Positions 9,618 to 17,570 of a DNA stretch of 64,000 nt are shown in pieces; position 1 is the first letter of the stretch; every line of letters begins with the position of its first letter. The notes beneath the pieces are model-generated. The model had not been told where the DNA came from, ran no database searches, and saw only the letters and a program-made list of their open reading frames with translations. The translations under genes and the position numbers were made by a program. The stretch covers positions 434,001 to 498,000 of the forward strand of contig NZ_SSNL01000006.1 in assembly GCF_007004735.1 (NCBI RefSeq), written 5' to 3'. This stretch comes from Salinigranum halophilum (GTDB lineage Archaea > Halobacteriota > Halobacteria > Halobacteriales > Haloferacaceae).

Positions 9618-10580
9618 TCACTCTACAACTTCGTACAGAGCGAGGGTCACGTTGTCGGACGCGCCCGCGGCGAGGGCTCTGTCGATCAATGTCGATCCCG
9701 CGTCACCGATCGTCGAGGACGTCTCGAGAGTCTCTTCGATCACATCATCCGAGACGGCATCGGTAAGCCCGTCAGAACACAGCAGGAGTCGACCACCGGC
9801 AAGTGAGCGTTCGGAGATCTCGACGTATAGGTCGTCAGCGGTTCCGATCGCCTGCAACAGAACGTGGCTGTACCGGTGGTCTTCAGCATCCTCGGGATCG
9901 AGTTCACCGGCCTCGACGAGTTGTTGCACCTGGGTCTGGTCGGTAGTTACCTGACTGAGCGACCCGTCGTACACGTACGCACGGCTATCACCGACGTTCG
10001 AGATGACTGCATCATCGCCATCGAGAAGGGCCGTGATGAGGGTGGTACCCGGTTCTCGATGGAAGTTGTTCGCCTCCGTCATCTCGACGACCGCCTCGTG
10101 AGCACGACGCGTTCCGTCCTCCAAGAGATGCTCCCGATCGGTTTCGCTCTCCGAAAGAGCGGTCGTGATCGACTCTTCGACTGCGTCGAGAGCGGTCTGG
10201 CTCGCGATCTCCCCTCCCTCGTGGCCTCCCATTCCGTCCGCGACGGCGATGAGATGATACCCTACCTCCTCGAACGCGCGACAGAGGACCGAGTCCTCAT
10301 TCGTGTCACGCTTGCCACCGATATCGGTTTGCTTGTACGTAGTGCCCGAGCCGACCTGATCACTATCACTGCCGTTGTCATGGGTGTCAACTGGCAAAGC
10401 ATCTGCTGAATCGAGAGATTCGTCCGCAGTCGATTTCTCGTCCTGTCCGCCGTCCGGTAGGCAGATACGTGGTGGAGGGCTGGCGGTTCGCTCACGACTC
10501 CCAGCGTCCGGCCCGTCGTCGTCCGTCATCAGGGCGTCCCCGAGCGACCAGGGGATGAGTCGGCTGAACGAATTCTTCAT
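9618..10580 (-). CDS. PP2C-family Ser/Thr protein phosphatase
   Basis: A 320-residue protein whose residues about 85-318 form a complete PP2C domain: KRDTNEDS, ADGMGGHEGGE (metal-binding Asp and Gly), TLITALL, NVGDSRAYVY, SDGLTDAVSDD and GASDNVTLALYE. PP2C enzymes remove phosphate from Ser and Thr using Mn or Mg and usually counteract Hanks-type kinases. The first 80 residues are acidic and disordered. It lies tail-to-tail with a kinase, which fits that pairing. A 35-codon remnant of a second PP2C gene is found in the duplicated segment at 39910-40016. Confidence 0.95.
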   Translation of the reverse strand: MKNSFSRLIPWSLGDALMTDDDGPDAGSRERTASPPPRICLPDGGQDEKSTADESLDSADALPVDTHDNGSDSDQVGSGTTYKQTDIGGKRDTNEDSVLCRAFEEVGYHLIAVADGMGGHEGGEIASQTALDAVEESITTALSESETDREHLLEDGTRRAHEAVVEMTEANNFHREPGTTLITALLDGDDAVISNVGDSRAYVYDGSLSQVTTDQTQVQQLVEAGELDPEDAEDHRYSHVLLQAIGTADDLYVEISERSLAGGRLLLCSDGLTDAVSDDVIEETLETSSTIGDAGSTLIDRALAAGASDNVTLALYEVVE

Positions 10581-10732
10581 GAGTTAATTATGCAAACTTG
10601 CGATTATATGCTTTCGGGGCTTCCTCCACTGAGATAATAAAATGCCATCCGCATGCGCTCACTGAGGCGGCCGGAGAAGCGAGACCAGCTCTCACTACGT
10701 TGTCCGTCTTGTCGGTGAGCCACTGGACGTGG

Positions 10733-11647
10733 TCAGTCGATGTCGATGTCACCGAGGTTCACCGGTGGGGCCAGTGAGGAGGACGTCAGCCACTCGGTGA
10801 AGATCCCTCCAGGGACGAGCGAGACCGCATCGTTTCGCGCAGCGCTCTGGCGTGCCTGTTGCGTGAACCGGCCACTCGTCACGACCAGACACCGATCCAC
10901 GTCGAAGTCCTCACGGAGTCCAGCTGTCCGCTGGACGGTCGAAATACCAACCGGGTTGTCCGGATCGTAGCGCTTCGCTTGGACCGCAAGCGTGTTCCCG
11001 CGGGTAGTCCTGACGAAGAGATCGACGCCGCAGTCCTGTGATTCCTGAGTGACTCTGACAGCATGTTCCTGCGTGCTCCAGTACGTACCGAGAAGGTGCT
11101 CAAAGCCAGGCGGTGAAAACTGAAGCAGGTCGTCTTGCGTCCACGCACGCTTAGCGGCCGCGGTGATCGTCTGTTGTACCTCTTGAATCTCGTCGACTCC
11201 CCCCGTCGTGAGGTAAGTGTCGACAGTATCGCTGAATCGCTCCCGGTCGTTCGCAGGGTGTGGAAAGTAGTCGGACAGGTGCGTGACACGAGCACCGATC
11301 AGGAGAGCCTGTGCCAGTCGGAGGGTCCGGCTGCCGGCGTTGAGGACGGACTCCGGTGTGAGGTTCGAGCGGATGCCAGCGTTGATCGAACGGGTTACCG
11401 CGCGACGTTCCAGATCAGGACGGATCAAGACAGCATCGACCAACACCGTCGAACAGGCGATGATTCCCACGTACCGCACCACCCGTCCTGTCGGGATCCC
11501 GTTCGTGGATTCGGCTCGCAGATACTCTTGCAGCGTGTCGAACTCTATCGCACAGGGCGACCGATCAGCCAGCTGATCGACTACTGAGCGGTACCATCGA
11601 GTGGTGTTCTTTCCCGGGGACGCACACGCTGTGAGTACGCGTTCCAC
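10733..11647 (-). CDS. Mrr-like restriction endonuclease domain protein
   Basis: The C-terminal half (about residues 175-300) is a PD-(D/E)XK domain of the Mrr type: FEHLLGTYW, QDCGVDLFV, LAVQAKRYD and VVTSGRFTQQA, with catalytic D, Q and K positions intact. Such domains cut DNA, often modified DNA. The N-terminal half is helical and unrecognised. The GTG at 11647 gives the open frame used here. Another frame starting at ATG 11792 and running to the same place reads like the native N-terminus (SVADIAPALMKRYANPD), so a one-base frameshift near 11650 is likely. The gene is the last of the minus-strand run that begins with the ESCRT-like genes. Confidence 0.8.
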   Translation of the reverse strand: MERVLTACASPGKNTTRWYRSVVDQLADRSPCAIEFDTLQEYLRAESTNGIPTGRVVRYVGIIACSTVLVDAVLIRPDLERRAVTRSINAGIRSNLTPESVLNAGSRTLRLAQALLIGARVTHLSDYFPHPANDRERFSDTVDTYLTTGGVDEIQEVQQTITAAAKRAWTQDDLLQFSPPGFEHLLGTYWSTQEHAVRVTQESQDCGVDLFVRTTRGNTLAVQAKRYDPDNPVGISTVQRTAGLREDFDVDRCLVVTSGRFTQQARQSAARNDAVSLVPGGIFTEWLTSSSLAPPVNLGDIDID

Positions 11648-11802
11648 CGAGTTTGTTCGCGACGAGATCGGGATTGGCGTAGCGCTTCATGAGCGCCGGT
11701 GCGATGTCTGCGACCGATGAAAGCGACGGTAACTCACTCATACCTGCTGGTGGTCCAACCATCCACGGGTGAAGATCCTGGGGACAGGTCATCTGATCGG
11801 GG

Positions 11803-12513
11803 TCAACTCTTCACCTTATAAATCGAGCTGATATCGGTAGCGACCTGTTCGTGTGTCTCAATGACATCGTCATTGAGTTCATCCCCGGTAGGAACGGCAT
11901 CTGATTTGAGGTTCTGGATTGACCGCTCTAGGTCGGCAACAGCCTCCTCGAAGCTCTGGTGATCGACCGGGTGCTCCCTAGCGAACGTTAACAATTGCTG
12001 ACCGTAATAATACGCGTTGGAGGCGGAACTCTCACTGGCGTCGACGAATCCATCGCACAACAGCTCGACATAGGCAACCGTCGAAATCCCTCCTTTTTCT
12101 TCCAGCTGATCGGCCTGGTCCGCTTCGTCAGGTTTGAAACTGAGTCGTAAATTCGTCCAGAGTCCGGGTTTGACCACACAGTCTTCGGTGACTTTCTTTT
12201 CATTACCTTCCCCGATCTCACGTTGTCCGTAAAGATACTCCACTTCGATAGCGTTCTCATTCGAGTTGTTTCGGATGAAGATCGACCCATCCCGATCGAA
12301 CATCTCCACTGGACAGATGTCGCGCGCGTTCGAGGAGATCCGCGACACTGTCCGATCGTGAAACCCTAAGTCGATATCCTCGTCGGGCGTCCGGAGGAAG
12401 ATATTCCCCCGCTCCCCGTCTTTCCGATAGATGCCGACGGTGTCACTGATAGGCTGTGTTTCGATCGGGTCTTTGCCTTCGTCTTCGGTGACGGTCGTGA
12501 TGTACGCGGGCAT
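11803..12513 (-). CDS. FHA-like domain protein
   Basis: A 236-residue protein starting four bases before the stop region of the AAA ATPase gene, so co-transcribed. Residues about 25-135 resemble a forkhead-associated fold: IDLGFHDRTVSR, then IFIRNNSNENAIEVE, then a KPGLWTNLRLSF end. FHA domains read phosphothreonine. SR and N of the usual SxxH/NG sites are present but the match is weak. The C-terminal 90 residues are helical. With kinases and a phosphatase nearby, a phosphopeptide-reading adaptor is a reasonable guess, but this rests on pattern only. Confidence 0.5.
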   Translation of the reverse strand: MPAYITTVTEDEGKDPIETQPISDTVGIYRKDGERGNIFLRTPDEDIDLGFHDRTVSRISSNARDICPVEMFDRDGSIFIRNNSNENAIEVEYLYGQREIGEGNEKKVTEDCVVKPGLWTNLRLSFKPDEADQADQLEEKGGISTVAYVELLCDGFVDASESSASNAYYYGQQLLTFAREHPVDHQSFEEAVADLERSIQNLKSDAVPTGDELNDDVIETHEQVATDISSIYKVKS

Positions 12514-12514
12514 A

Positions 12515-13630
12515 TTACTCGTTCCACGCCTCCAGGCTGGGAGTCGTTTCGAGTATCGCTTCTTTGAGATGTCGCTGCGCGATGGGCTTGAACGTATCGC
12601 TCCGCTTGGTTTCCTGCAGTCCCTTGCGGGCAGCCTCGTCGACGATCACTGCGATATCACTCGGGGTGTATCCGTCAGTGTTCTGCGCGAGATGCCGAAG
12701 GTCGACATCGTCGTCGACCGGCCGGTCACGGAGGTGTTTTTCCAAGACCGCTTCACGACCGTCGACATCCGGCGGGGGCACCTCGATGCGTTTGTCGAAC
12801 CGCCGCCAGGCGGCACCATCGATCTCGTCCGGGAGGTTGGTTGCCGCGATGAATACGACGTCGGTGTCGCCGAGACTCGACATCTCTGTGAGGAACTGGG
12901 TGATCATCTGGCTCTCGCTCATCGTCTTCTGCATCCCGCCGGAACGCTGTGTCGCGATCGCGTCGATCTCGTCGAGGAAGACCAAACACGGCTGGTTCGC
13001 TTTGGCGATGTCGAAGACGTCCGCGACGTTGCTGGCGGCCTCCCCAACGAGCGAACTCGTGAGGTCGCTTGCTTCGAGTTCGATGTAGTTGAATCCGAGC
13101 ATCCCCGCGAGGGCCCGCGTGATGAACGTCTTCCCGGTGCCCGGCGGGCCGTGGAGGAGGACACCGTTGATCGTTCCGAGGCCATATCGCTCGTAGAGCG
13201 ACGGGTTCTCAAGCGGGTCGACGATGGTCTCACGGAGGGTCCGCTTGAGATCGTCCATCCCACCGACATCGTCGAAGTCCATATCCGGCGATTCGACGAG
13301 ATACCGCTCGGCATCGAGTCCCTCCCCACCCCCGTCGCTGTCGCTTTCAGCTCTGCCTCGTCGGCGACCGGAATCGGCGGAGCCGCTCGGCGACTTTCCC
13401 TCGAGCTTGTCGGCAGCTGACGAGAGGTTCTCGGCCAGTTCCTTTCGCTTGCGGATGAGGCCGTCTCGCGTTTCGAGGTCGGCTAACTGACGGACGATAT
13501 CCGCGCACTTCCGATAGTACTGTGCTGCCGTCTCTTGATCGTTGTTTTCGCGAGCTTTCTCCGCTCGTGAGCGGTACTTGCTGTAGTTCTTCTTGAGGAT
13601 CTCTTTGTGTGTACTGTCTCCAAGTGACAT
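12515..13630 (-). CDS. MIT-AAA ATPase, Vps4/CdvC-like
   Basis: The ATG at 13630 (MSLGDSTHKEILKKN) is taken as start; the open frame continues upstream without protein-like sequence. Residues about 8-60 are a three-helix stretch like an MIT domain (YSKYRSRAEKA, AAQYYRKCADIVRQL). After a charged linker, residues about 115-350 are one AAA module: GPPGTGKTF Walker A, LVFLDEIDAI Walker B, AATN sensor 1, WRRFDKRIEVPPPD with arginine finger. One AAA ring with an MIT front is the plan of Vps4/CdvC, which pulls apart ESCRT-III filaments. The gene just upstream encodes an ESCRT-III-like protein, supporting this. Other classic AAA families are possible. Confidence 0.82.
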   Translation of the reverse strand: MSLGDSTHKEILKKNYSKYRSRAEKARENNDQETAAQYYRKCADIVRQLADLETRDGLIRKRKELAENLSSAADKLEGKSPSGSADSGRRRGRAESDSDGGGEGLDAERYLVESPDMDFDDVGGMDDLKRTLRETIVDPLENPSLYERYGLGTINGVLLHGPPGTGKTFITRALAGMLGFNYIELEASDLTSSLVGEAASNVADVFDIAKANQPCLVFLDEIDAIATQRSGGMQKTMSESQMITQFLTEMSSLGDTDVVFIAATNLPDEIDGAAWRRFDKRIEVPPPDVDGREAVLEKHLRDRPVDDDVDLRHLAQNTDGYTPSDIAVIVDEAARKGLQETKRSDTFKPIAQRHLKEAILETTPSLEAWNE

Positions 13631-13766
13631 GTTTCCTCTCTGGTCGCGGTGTGTTTTGTTTGCCGATATGGAGTGGGAAAACCGCTCGATATCTACCAGT
13701 TCAGCGGGGCAGTATCGAGGTGCTGCTGTGGATAAGCCAGTCGTGACCCGTCGGGATCGTCGCCGC

Positions 13767-14441
13767 TTACAGGTTAGGCCCCGAAATACTCCCGCCGATA
13801 TCATCATCAAGCGGGTCGTCGACGTCGTACGGATCTTCGACGTCTGCCTCGTCGTCCTCGATGGAGACCTTTTCGGATTCGGTCTTCCCCTCTGCGATCT
13901 GCTGCATGATCTCCTCCTCTTCGCCACCGCCCATGTCCACGTCGGCCCCGATGATGTCGATGTCCAGGGTGTCCTGAATCTCCAACATCATGTCCATGTC
14001 CAGTTCGTACTGGACCATCTGGTCCATGAGGTGCTCCTGAACCCGGCCGTGGTCGACGTCCTGATCCATGACCTCGCTGATATGGGTGGTGTCCTCGTTG
14101 GTCATCTCCATGAGCTCCCGGGCTCCCTCGATGGAAACGATCGTAGCCATCTGAACGCTGTTCTTCTGGTACTTCTGCTGCTTGACCTGGTACTTCTTCT
14201 TCGCGATCTTCGCCTGCTGAGCGTACTGCTTCCGATCGACCTCACTCGAGTTCGCCCCCTTCTCCAGCAACTCTTGGTACTCGTGCTGGAGCTGGCCCAT
14301 CTCCTTCTTCAGCTGTTTCCGCTCCTTCTTCAGTCGTATTTTATCCTCGCGGATTTCCGCGTTTGAGTAGACGCTCTCGTCCAGCAGGGTTTTCTTATCA
14401 GCGGTTCCGAACGCACCTTTGATCCAAGCTCTGAGTTCCAT
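13767..14441 (-). CDS. ESCRT-III/Snf7-like coiled-coil protein
   Basis: A 224-residue protein. A basic first half forms a long helical hairpin (KIRLKKERKQLKKEMGQLQ; QYAQQAKIAKKKYQVKQQK). Mid-length helices follow with GARELMEMTNED and VQEHLMDQMVQYELD. The C-terminal 60 residues are very acidic. This basic hairpin plus acidic tail layout, including the AK-KK spacing and EIQDTLD helix, is that of Snf7/CHMP and the distant PspA/Vipp1 proteins, which form membrane-remodelling filaments. It lies 136 bases before a Vps4-like MIT-AAA gene on the same strand. The pairing is stronger evidence than either sequence alone. PspA-like is the main alternative. Confidence 0.65.
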   Translation of the reverse strand: MELRAWIKGAFGTADKKTLLDESVYSNAEIREDKIRLKKERKQLKKEMGQLQHEYQELLEKGANSSEVDRKQYAQQAKIAKKKYQVKQQKYQKNSVQMATIVSIEGARELMEMTNEDTTHISEVMDQDVDHGRVQEHLMDQMVQYELDMDMMLEIQDTLDIDIIGADVDMGGGEEEEIMQQIAEGKTESEKVSIEDDEADVEDPYDVDDPLDDDIGGSISGPNL

Positions 14442-14451
14442 TGTTGTCTAC

Positions 14452-14772
14452 TTACTCCAGTTCCGGTTTGACCGTGAGCACAGTACCCGTCACGCCGATC
14501 GCGGCGCCGACCGCCGCGGCGATGACGAGCAGTTTCATCTCGCTGACCGTGACCGTGAACAGCTGTTCGCCGAGGGTTGCCTCGGCGTAGATGACGCCAG
14601 CACCGATCGCGATGCTTCCGAACGCACCGAGTGGGATGCTGCTTTCCATCAGCCGGTAGATCGCCAGGACAAGCACACCAGCGGCGATCGCGTTGATGAT
14701 GGTTGCCCCTGCCACCCACATCATGAATCCGTTCATCAGCGCATCACAATACTTTGTGTACGCCCTGACCAC
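14452..14772 (-). CDS. Small membrane protein with three TM helices
   Basis: Up to 106 residues with three hydrophobic helices (around AGATIINAIAAGVLVLAIY, IPLGAFGSIAIGAGVIYA and MKLLVIAAAVGAAIGVTG). The frame opens with GTG at 14772; ATG at 14736 (MNGFMMWVAG) is equally possible. It lies ten bases upstream of the ESCRT-III-like gene and is probably the first gene of that operon. It could anchor the complex at the membrane. No family recognised. Confidence 0.65.
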   Translation of the reverse strand: MVRAYTKYCDALMNGFMMWVAGATIINAIAAGVLVLAIYRLMESSIPLGAFGSIAIGAGVIYAEATLGEQLFTVTVSEMKLLVIAAAVGAAIGVTGTVLTVKPELE

Positions 14773-14846
14773 ATAAAACTATCTCCCAATAAGAATCGAA
14801 GTGCAGTCTCCAATATGGAAAGAAAGGCTTTTTCCAGATGGTCCAA

Positions 14847-14861
14847 TATCCATAATGGATA
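14847..14861. promoter_or_regulatory. 15-base palindrome in divergent promoter region
   Basis: Arms TATCCAT and ATGGATA flank one central base. It lies between the minus-strand ESCRT-like operon (start 14772) and the plus-strand operon (start about 14928-14967), an expected place for a shared operator. No matching regulator is identified. Confidence 0.4.
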
Positions 14862-14966
14862 CTTCTTTGTGTAGGGAGTTCGTAAACTCATCTATGGTCA
14901 CGAGTAACACCGAACCGTCGGTCACCAATGAACTGTGAGAAAATCATGCGCCAACCAGAGGTATCC

Positions 14967-15506
14967 ATGTCTGACGAAGCCACCGATCATGACGGAGACA
15001 GAGAATATATATTTATCGTAACATACGAAGACGAAACTGAGCGCAAGCGTGTTGAATATTTGTTCAACAATTGGGAGGATGGTAAGATCGATCGTCCCAA
15101 GGGTGTCATTAGACTAACAGCAGGGGTTGATCATGACAAATTGTACGAACAACTGCTGACGAAGGTGCCCGAAGAGCAAGTTACCTCGTATAAGCTCGAT
15201 CGATCGGATCCGGATATCGAACCGTCGCGACGAACCGTTGAACGATCGATTTCCGCCCCAGAACAGACAGTCAACTCGTTTTTAGAGTACGTCTTCTCCA
15301 AACGGAAGGCCGTGATACAGTCCCGCGAATACAACGAGTACGAGATGTACACAAAGAAAGGACGCGCGGACGTGCGTTATACATTAACCACGTCTGACGG
15401 TGACACAACTGCTCGAATCGTGATCGAAGGGTACGAGCCAGCCCCTTCGTTCCTCGGGGACTTCTTCGAGGAGGAACTCGACGAATTTTCCGCCAGTCAA
15501 CAATGA
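14967..15506 (+). CDS. Unknown acidic protein, first gene of coiled-coil/kinase operon
   Basis: About 179 residues from ATG 14967 (MSDEATDHDGD); an earlier ATG at 14928 adds 13 residues. It is predicted to mix strands and helices (YIFIVTYEDE, KGVIRLTAG, ADVRYTLTTSDG, ARIVIEGYEP) with no signal peptide or membrane helix. No family was recognised. The stop overlaps the start of the next gene by four bases (ATGA), which means translational coupling with the coiled-coil protein. It is therefore probably a subunit of the same complex. Confidence 0.7.
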   Translation: MSDEATDHDGDREYIFIVTYEDETERKRVEYLFNNWEDGKIDRPKGVIRLTAGVDHDKLYEQLLTKVPEEQVTSYKLDRSDPDIEPSRRTVERSISAPEQTVNSFLEYVFSKRKAVIQSREYNEYEMYTKKGRADVRYTLTTSDGDTTARIVIEGYEPAPSFLGDFFEEELDEFSASQQ

Positions 15507-17515
15507 GCCAGGACTGCCTCGAACACTTGGAAAAGCTGCGACGCCCCGAAAAGACGGTTCTGGACCAGTACAGAGACCTCGCATCCCTGTCTGCGGTAGG
15601 CGAGCGTCGACGTCGGGAAATGCACAATAAACTCAAAGCCAACAAACAGGAGTTGATCGACGAGTTCATATTCGAATGTCCAAAAACGCTCGAAGGCGAC
15701 CAACAAGACGTCGTCAGAAGTCGGTTCGAACTCGCTCGCCTGATGATTGTCGCCAGCTTCGCCTGGACCGGTGATGGGATTGATATCGATCAGATCCCGG
15801 TAGATCTTCAAGGGGAGTTCCCCGACATGGCGATAGAGACGGTTGGGGAGTTCGAACGGTACAAACAGTTCTCCGAACTCGACGAGGATCAGATCAACCG
15901 CCGAATCCGACGGCTAGAAGGTGAGGTGTACGAGCTCGTTAAGGAGTACACCAGCACGCAACTCTCCGATCTCGACGACCTACTCGAATCGTCTGATGTG
16001 CCAGGAGACATCATGCGTCGCCTCTCTGAGCGGTACGACGACCGTCTGGAGAAGATGCGCCAAGGGTTCTACATGTATGTCGAGGAGCAGGGCATGGTGC
16101 AGATGATCGGCGCAATCGAAGACGCCATGGAGACGGTCTCAGAAGCACAGGAGACGAGTGCGAAAGTCGATCAAGAGTTGGCCGCCAAAATCGATCACCT
16201 GTCCGAACAGCTCTCCCGAGGGTTCGAACGCCAAGAACAACAGCGGCGTCGAGAGCTTCAGGCGGTCGAACGGGAGTTGGCGAGTTCGTCGCCGGATCTG
16301 GAGGCGATCGACCGAAAACTTGAATCCCTCAATGTAGGGACGAACGAGTCACACAACCAGGCACTCAAGAAGCTCCAGCGGGCGATCGCGGAGACGGAGT
16401 CGCTCCGGGAGGATCTCGAGTCGAATCTCGACAAACTCCACGAAGTCAGAGAAGATTCCGGCTCGACCGGCACTGACGAGCTCGCCTCGCAGGTTGCCTC
16501 GATCGTCGACAGTGAAGTTGCAGAACTCGAGACGCAGCGTGAGGAGGTCAGCGCCGAAATCGAGCGACTACAGCAGGAGCGTACCCGACTCGAAGCCTCG
16601 CGTGAACACGTCCAGCAACGCCAACAGGAGCTACAGGAGCGAATCAACGAGATCGAATCCTCTGTGTCCGACGATGAGGGTGGGCTGGACGGCGAGTCGG
16701 TGGTGACTCCGACCGTCGCCCGCCTGCTGGAGATGGATTACATCGGTCGATTCGAGACGTCCGTTCACGAGGCACGATCGATACGGCTCCGGGAGGAGGC
16801 GCGGAAGATTCCGGAGGGATACTGGGAATCTCGTTCGGAGCGTCGCAACGAGCGTCCCCGGCTGGCTGAGTTCCTCAACGAGTCTCAGAACCCGGAGCAG
16901 TTCCCTGTCAACACGAGTGCCAGATTCACTATCGACTCTTCTGGATTCCTCGGGCTCGGTGGCTCCGCCGAAATGGTTCTCGAAGCCGCTGTCTGTTCTG
17001 ATCTCGAGGCGCTTGCAACGAACGGCTTCGATGCATCCCCGGCGACGCTCGACGACCTCCTGGAGCACGTCAACCAGAGCGTTTACGAGGCGGAGATGAC
17101 CGAGGTCGATATCCTTCTGGGCATTGCGTCGCCGACCGGCTGGTCCGACTCGGTCCGAGAACAGATCATGCAGGGCGAGTTGGCGCGAACCAAATACAGC
17201 CGACGGCTGAGTATCGTCCTCGTCGACGCGCGGACGGGCGAGCTAACGTACGATGCGTCAGACCCGGTCGCCAGCGAGAACGCCCGGCTGTTCGAACTCC
17301 CGATCGACGAGGAGTTGCTGGCCGACTGCGAGGCGGCTGTCGAAGGACGCTTTGACACGGCCGGATTCGCAAGTGAGGGGGTTATCCTGGATACAGTCGT
17401 CGAAGAAGACGGCTACTCCCCACATATTGTCAAACGGACGTTCGATCGGCTGTCAGCGCGGCCTGAGTACGAGCAACAGTACGTGGATACCGACCTCGTG
17501 CTCTTCGAGAGCTGA
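15503..17515 (+). CDS. Large coiled-coil protein of kinase operon
   Basis: A 670-residue soluble protein. Residues about 120-400 are almost continuous coiled coil (LDEDQINRRIRRLEGEVYEL; RQQELQERINEIESSVSDDE). Residues about 410-670 form a compact domain including FTIDSSGFLGLGG, VDILLGIASPTGWSD, SIVLVDARTGELTYDAS and a winged-helix-like end (YSPHIVKRTFDRLSARPEYE). No known family was recognised. It is coupled by a four-base overlap to the preceding unknown gene and is followed after 55 bases by a kinase-PQQ gene, so the three are likely one unit. A filamentous scaffold or signal-transmitting protein is plausible. Confidence 0.75.
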   Translation: MSQDCLEHLEKLRRPEKTVLDQYRDLASLSAVGERRRREMHNKLKANKQELIDEFIFECPKTLEGDQQDVVRSRFELARLMIVASFAWTGDGIDIDQIPVDLQGEFPDMAIETVGEFERYKQFSELDEDQINRRIRRLEGEVYELVKEYTSTQLSDLDDLLESSDVPGDIMRRLSERYDDRLEKMRQGFYMYVEEQGMVQMIGAIEDAMETVSEAQETSAKVDQELAAKIDHLSEQLSRGFERQEQQRRRELQAVERELASSSPDLEAIDRKLESLNVGTNESHNQALKKLQRAIAETESLREDLESNLDKLHEVREDSGSTGTDELASQVASIVDSEVAELETQREEVSAEIERLQQERTRLEASREHVQQRQQELQERINEIESSVSDDEGGLDGESVVTPTVARLLEMDYIGRFETSVHEARSIRLREEARKIPEGYWESRSERRNERPRLAEFLNESQNPEQFPVNTSARFTIDSSGFLGLGGSAEMVLEAAVCSDLEALATNGFDASPATLDDLLEHVNQSVYEAEMTEVDILLGIASPTGWSDSVREQIMQGELARTKYSRRLSIVLVDARTGELTYDASDPVASENARLFELPIDEELLADCEAAVEGRFDTAGFASEGVILDTVVEEDGYSPHIVKRTFDRLSARPEYEQQYVDTDLVLFES

Positions 17516-17570
17516 CCACGGGTCGAGGTGGAGTGATCGGCATCGGGATTCATTATTCTGCTACACATTG

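Larger units (their letters stand above)
8080..9735. repeat. Segmental duplication, copy A (zinc ribbon-kinase-PP2C end)
   Basis: This segment matches about 37868-40016 in the same order and orientation: intergenic DNA before the zinc ribbon, the zinc-ribbon gene, the kinase, and the 3' end of the PP2C gene. Copy A lacks roughly 440 bases between zinc ribbon and kinase that copy B keeps. The kinase C-lobe is almost identical between copies whereas the N-lobe differs at many bases. Confidence 0.8.

Noticed and set aside
12431..14366. Long plus-strand open frames (329 and 257 codons, the second very Leu-rich)
   Set aside because: They are antisense shadows of the AAA and ESCRT-like genes; protein motifs lie on the minus strand.
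17253..17570. N-terminal extension of the kinase-PQQ gene
   Set aside because: This part overlaps the coiled-coil gene in another frame and is not kinase-like; the start is at 17571.
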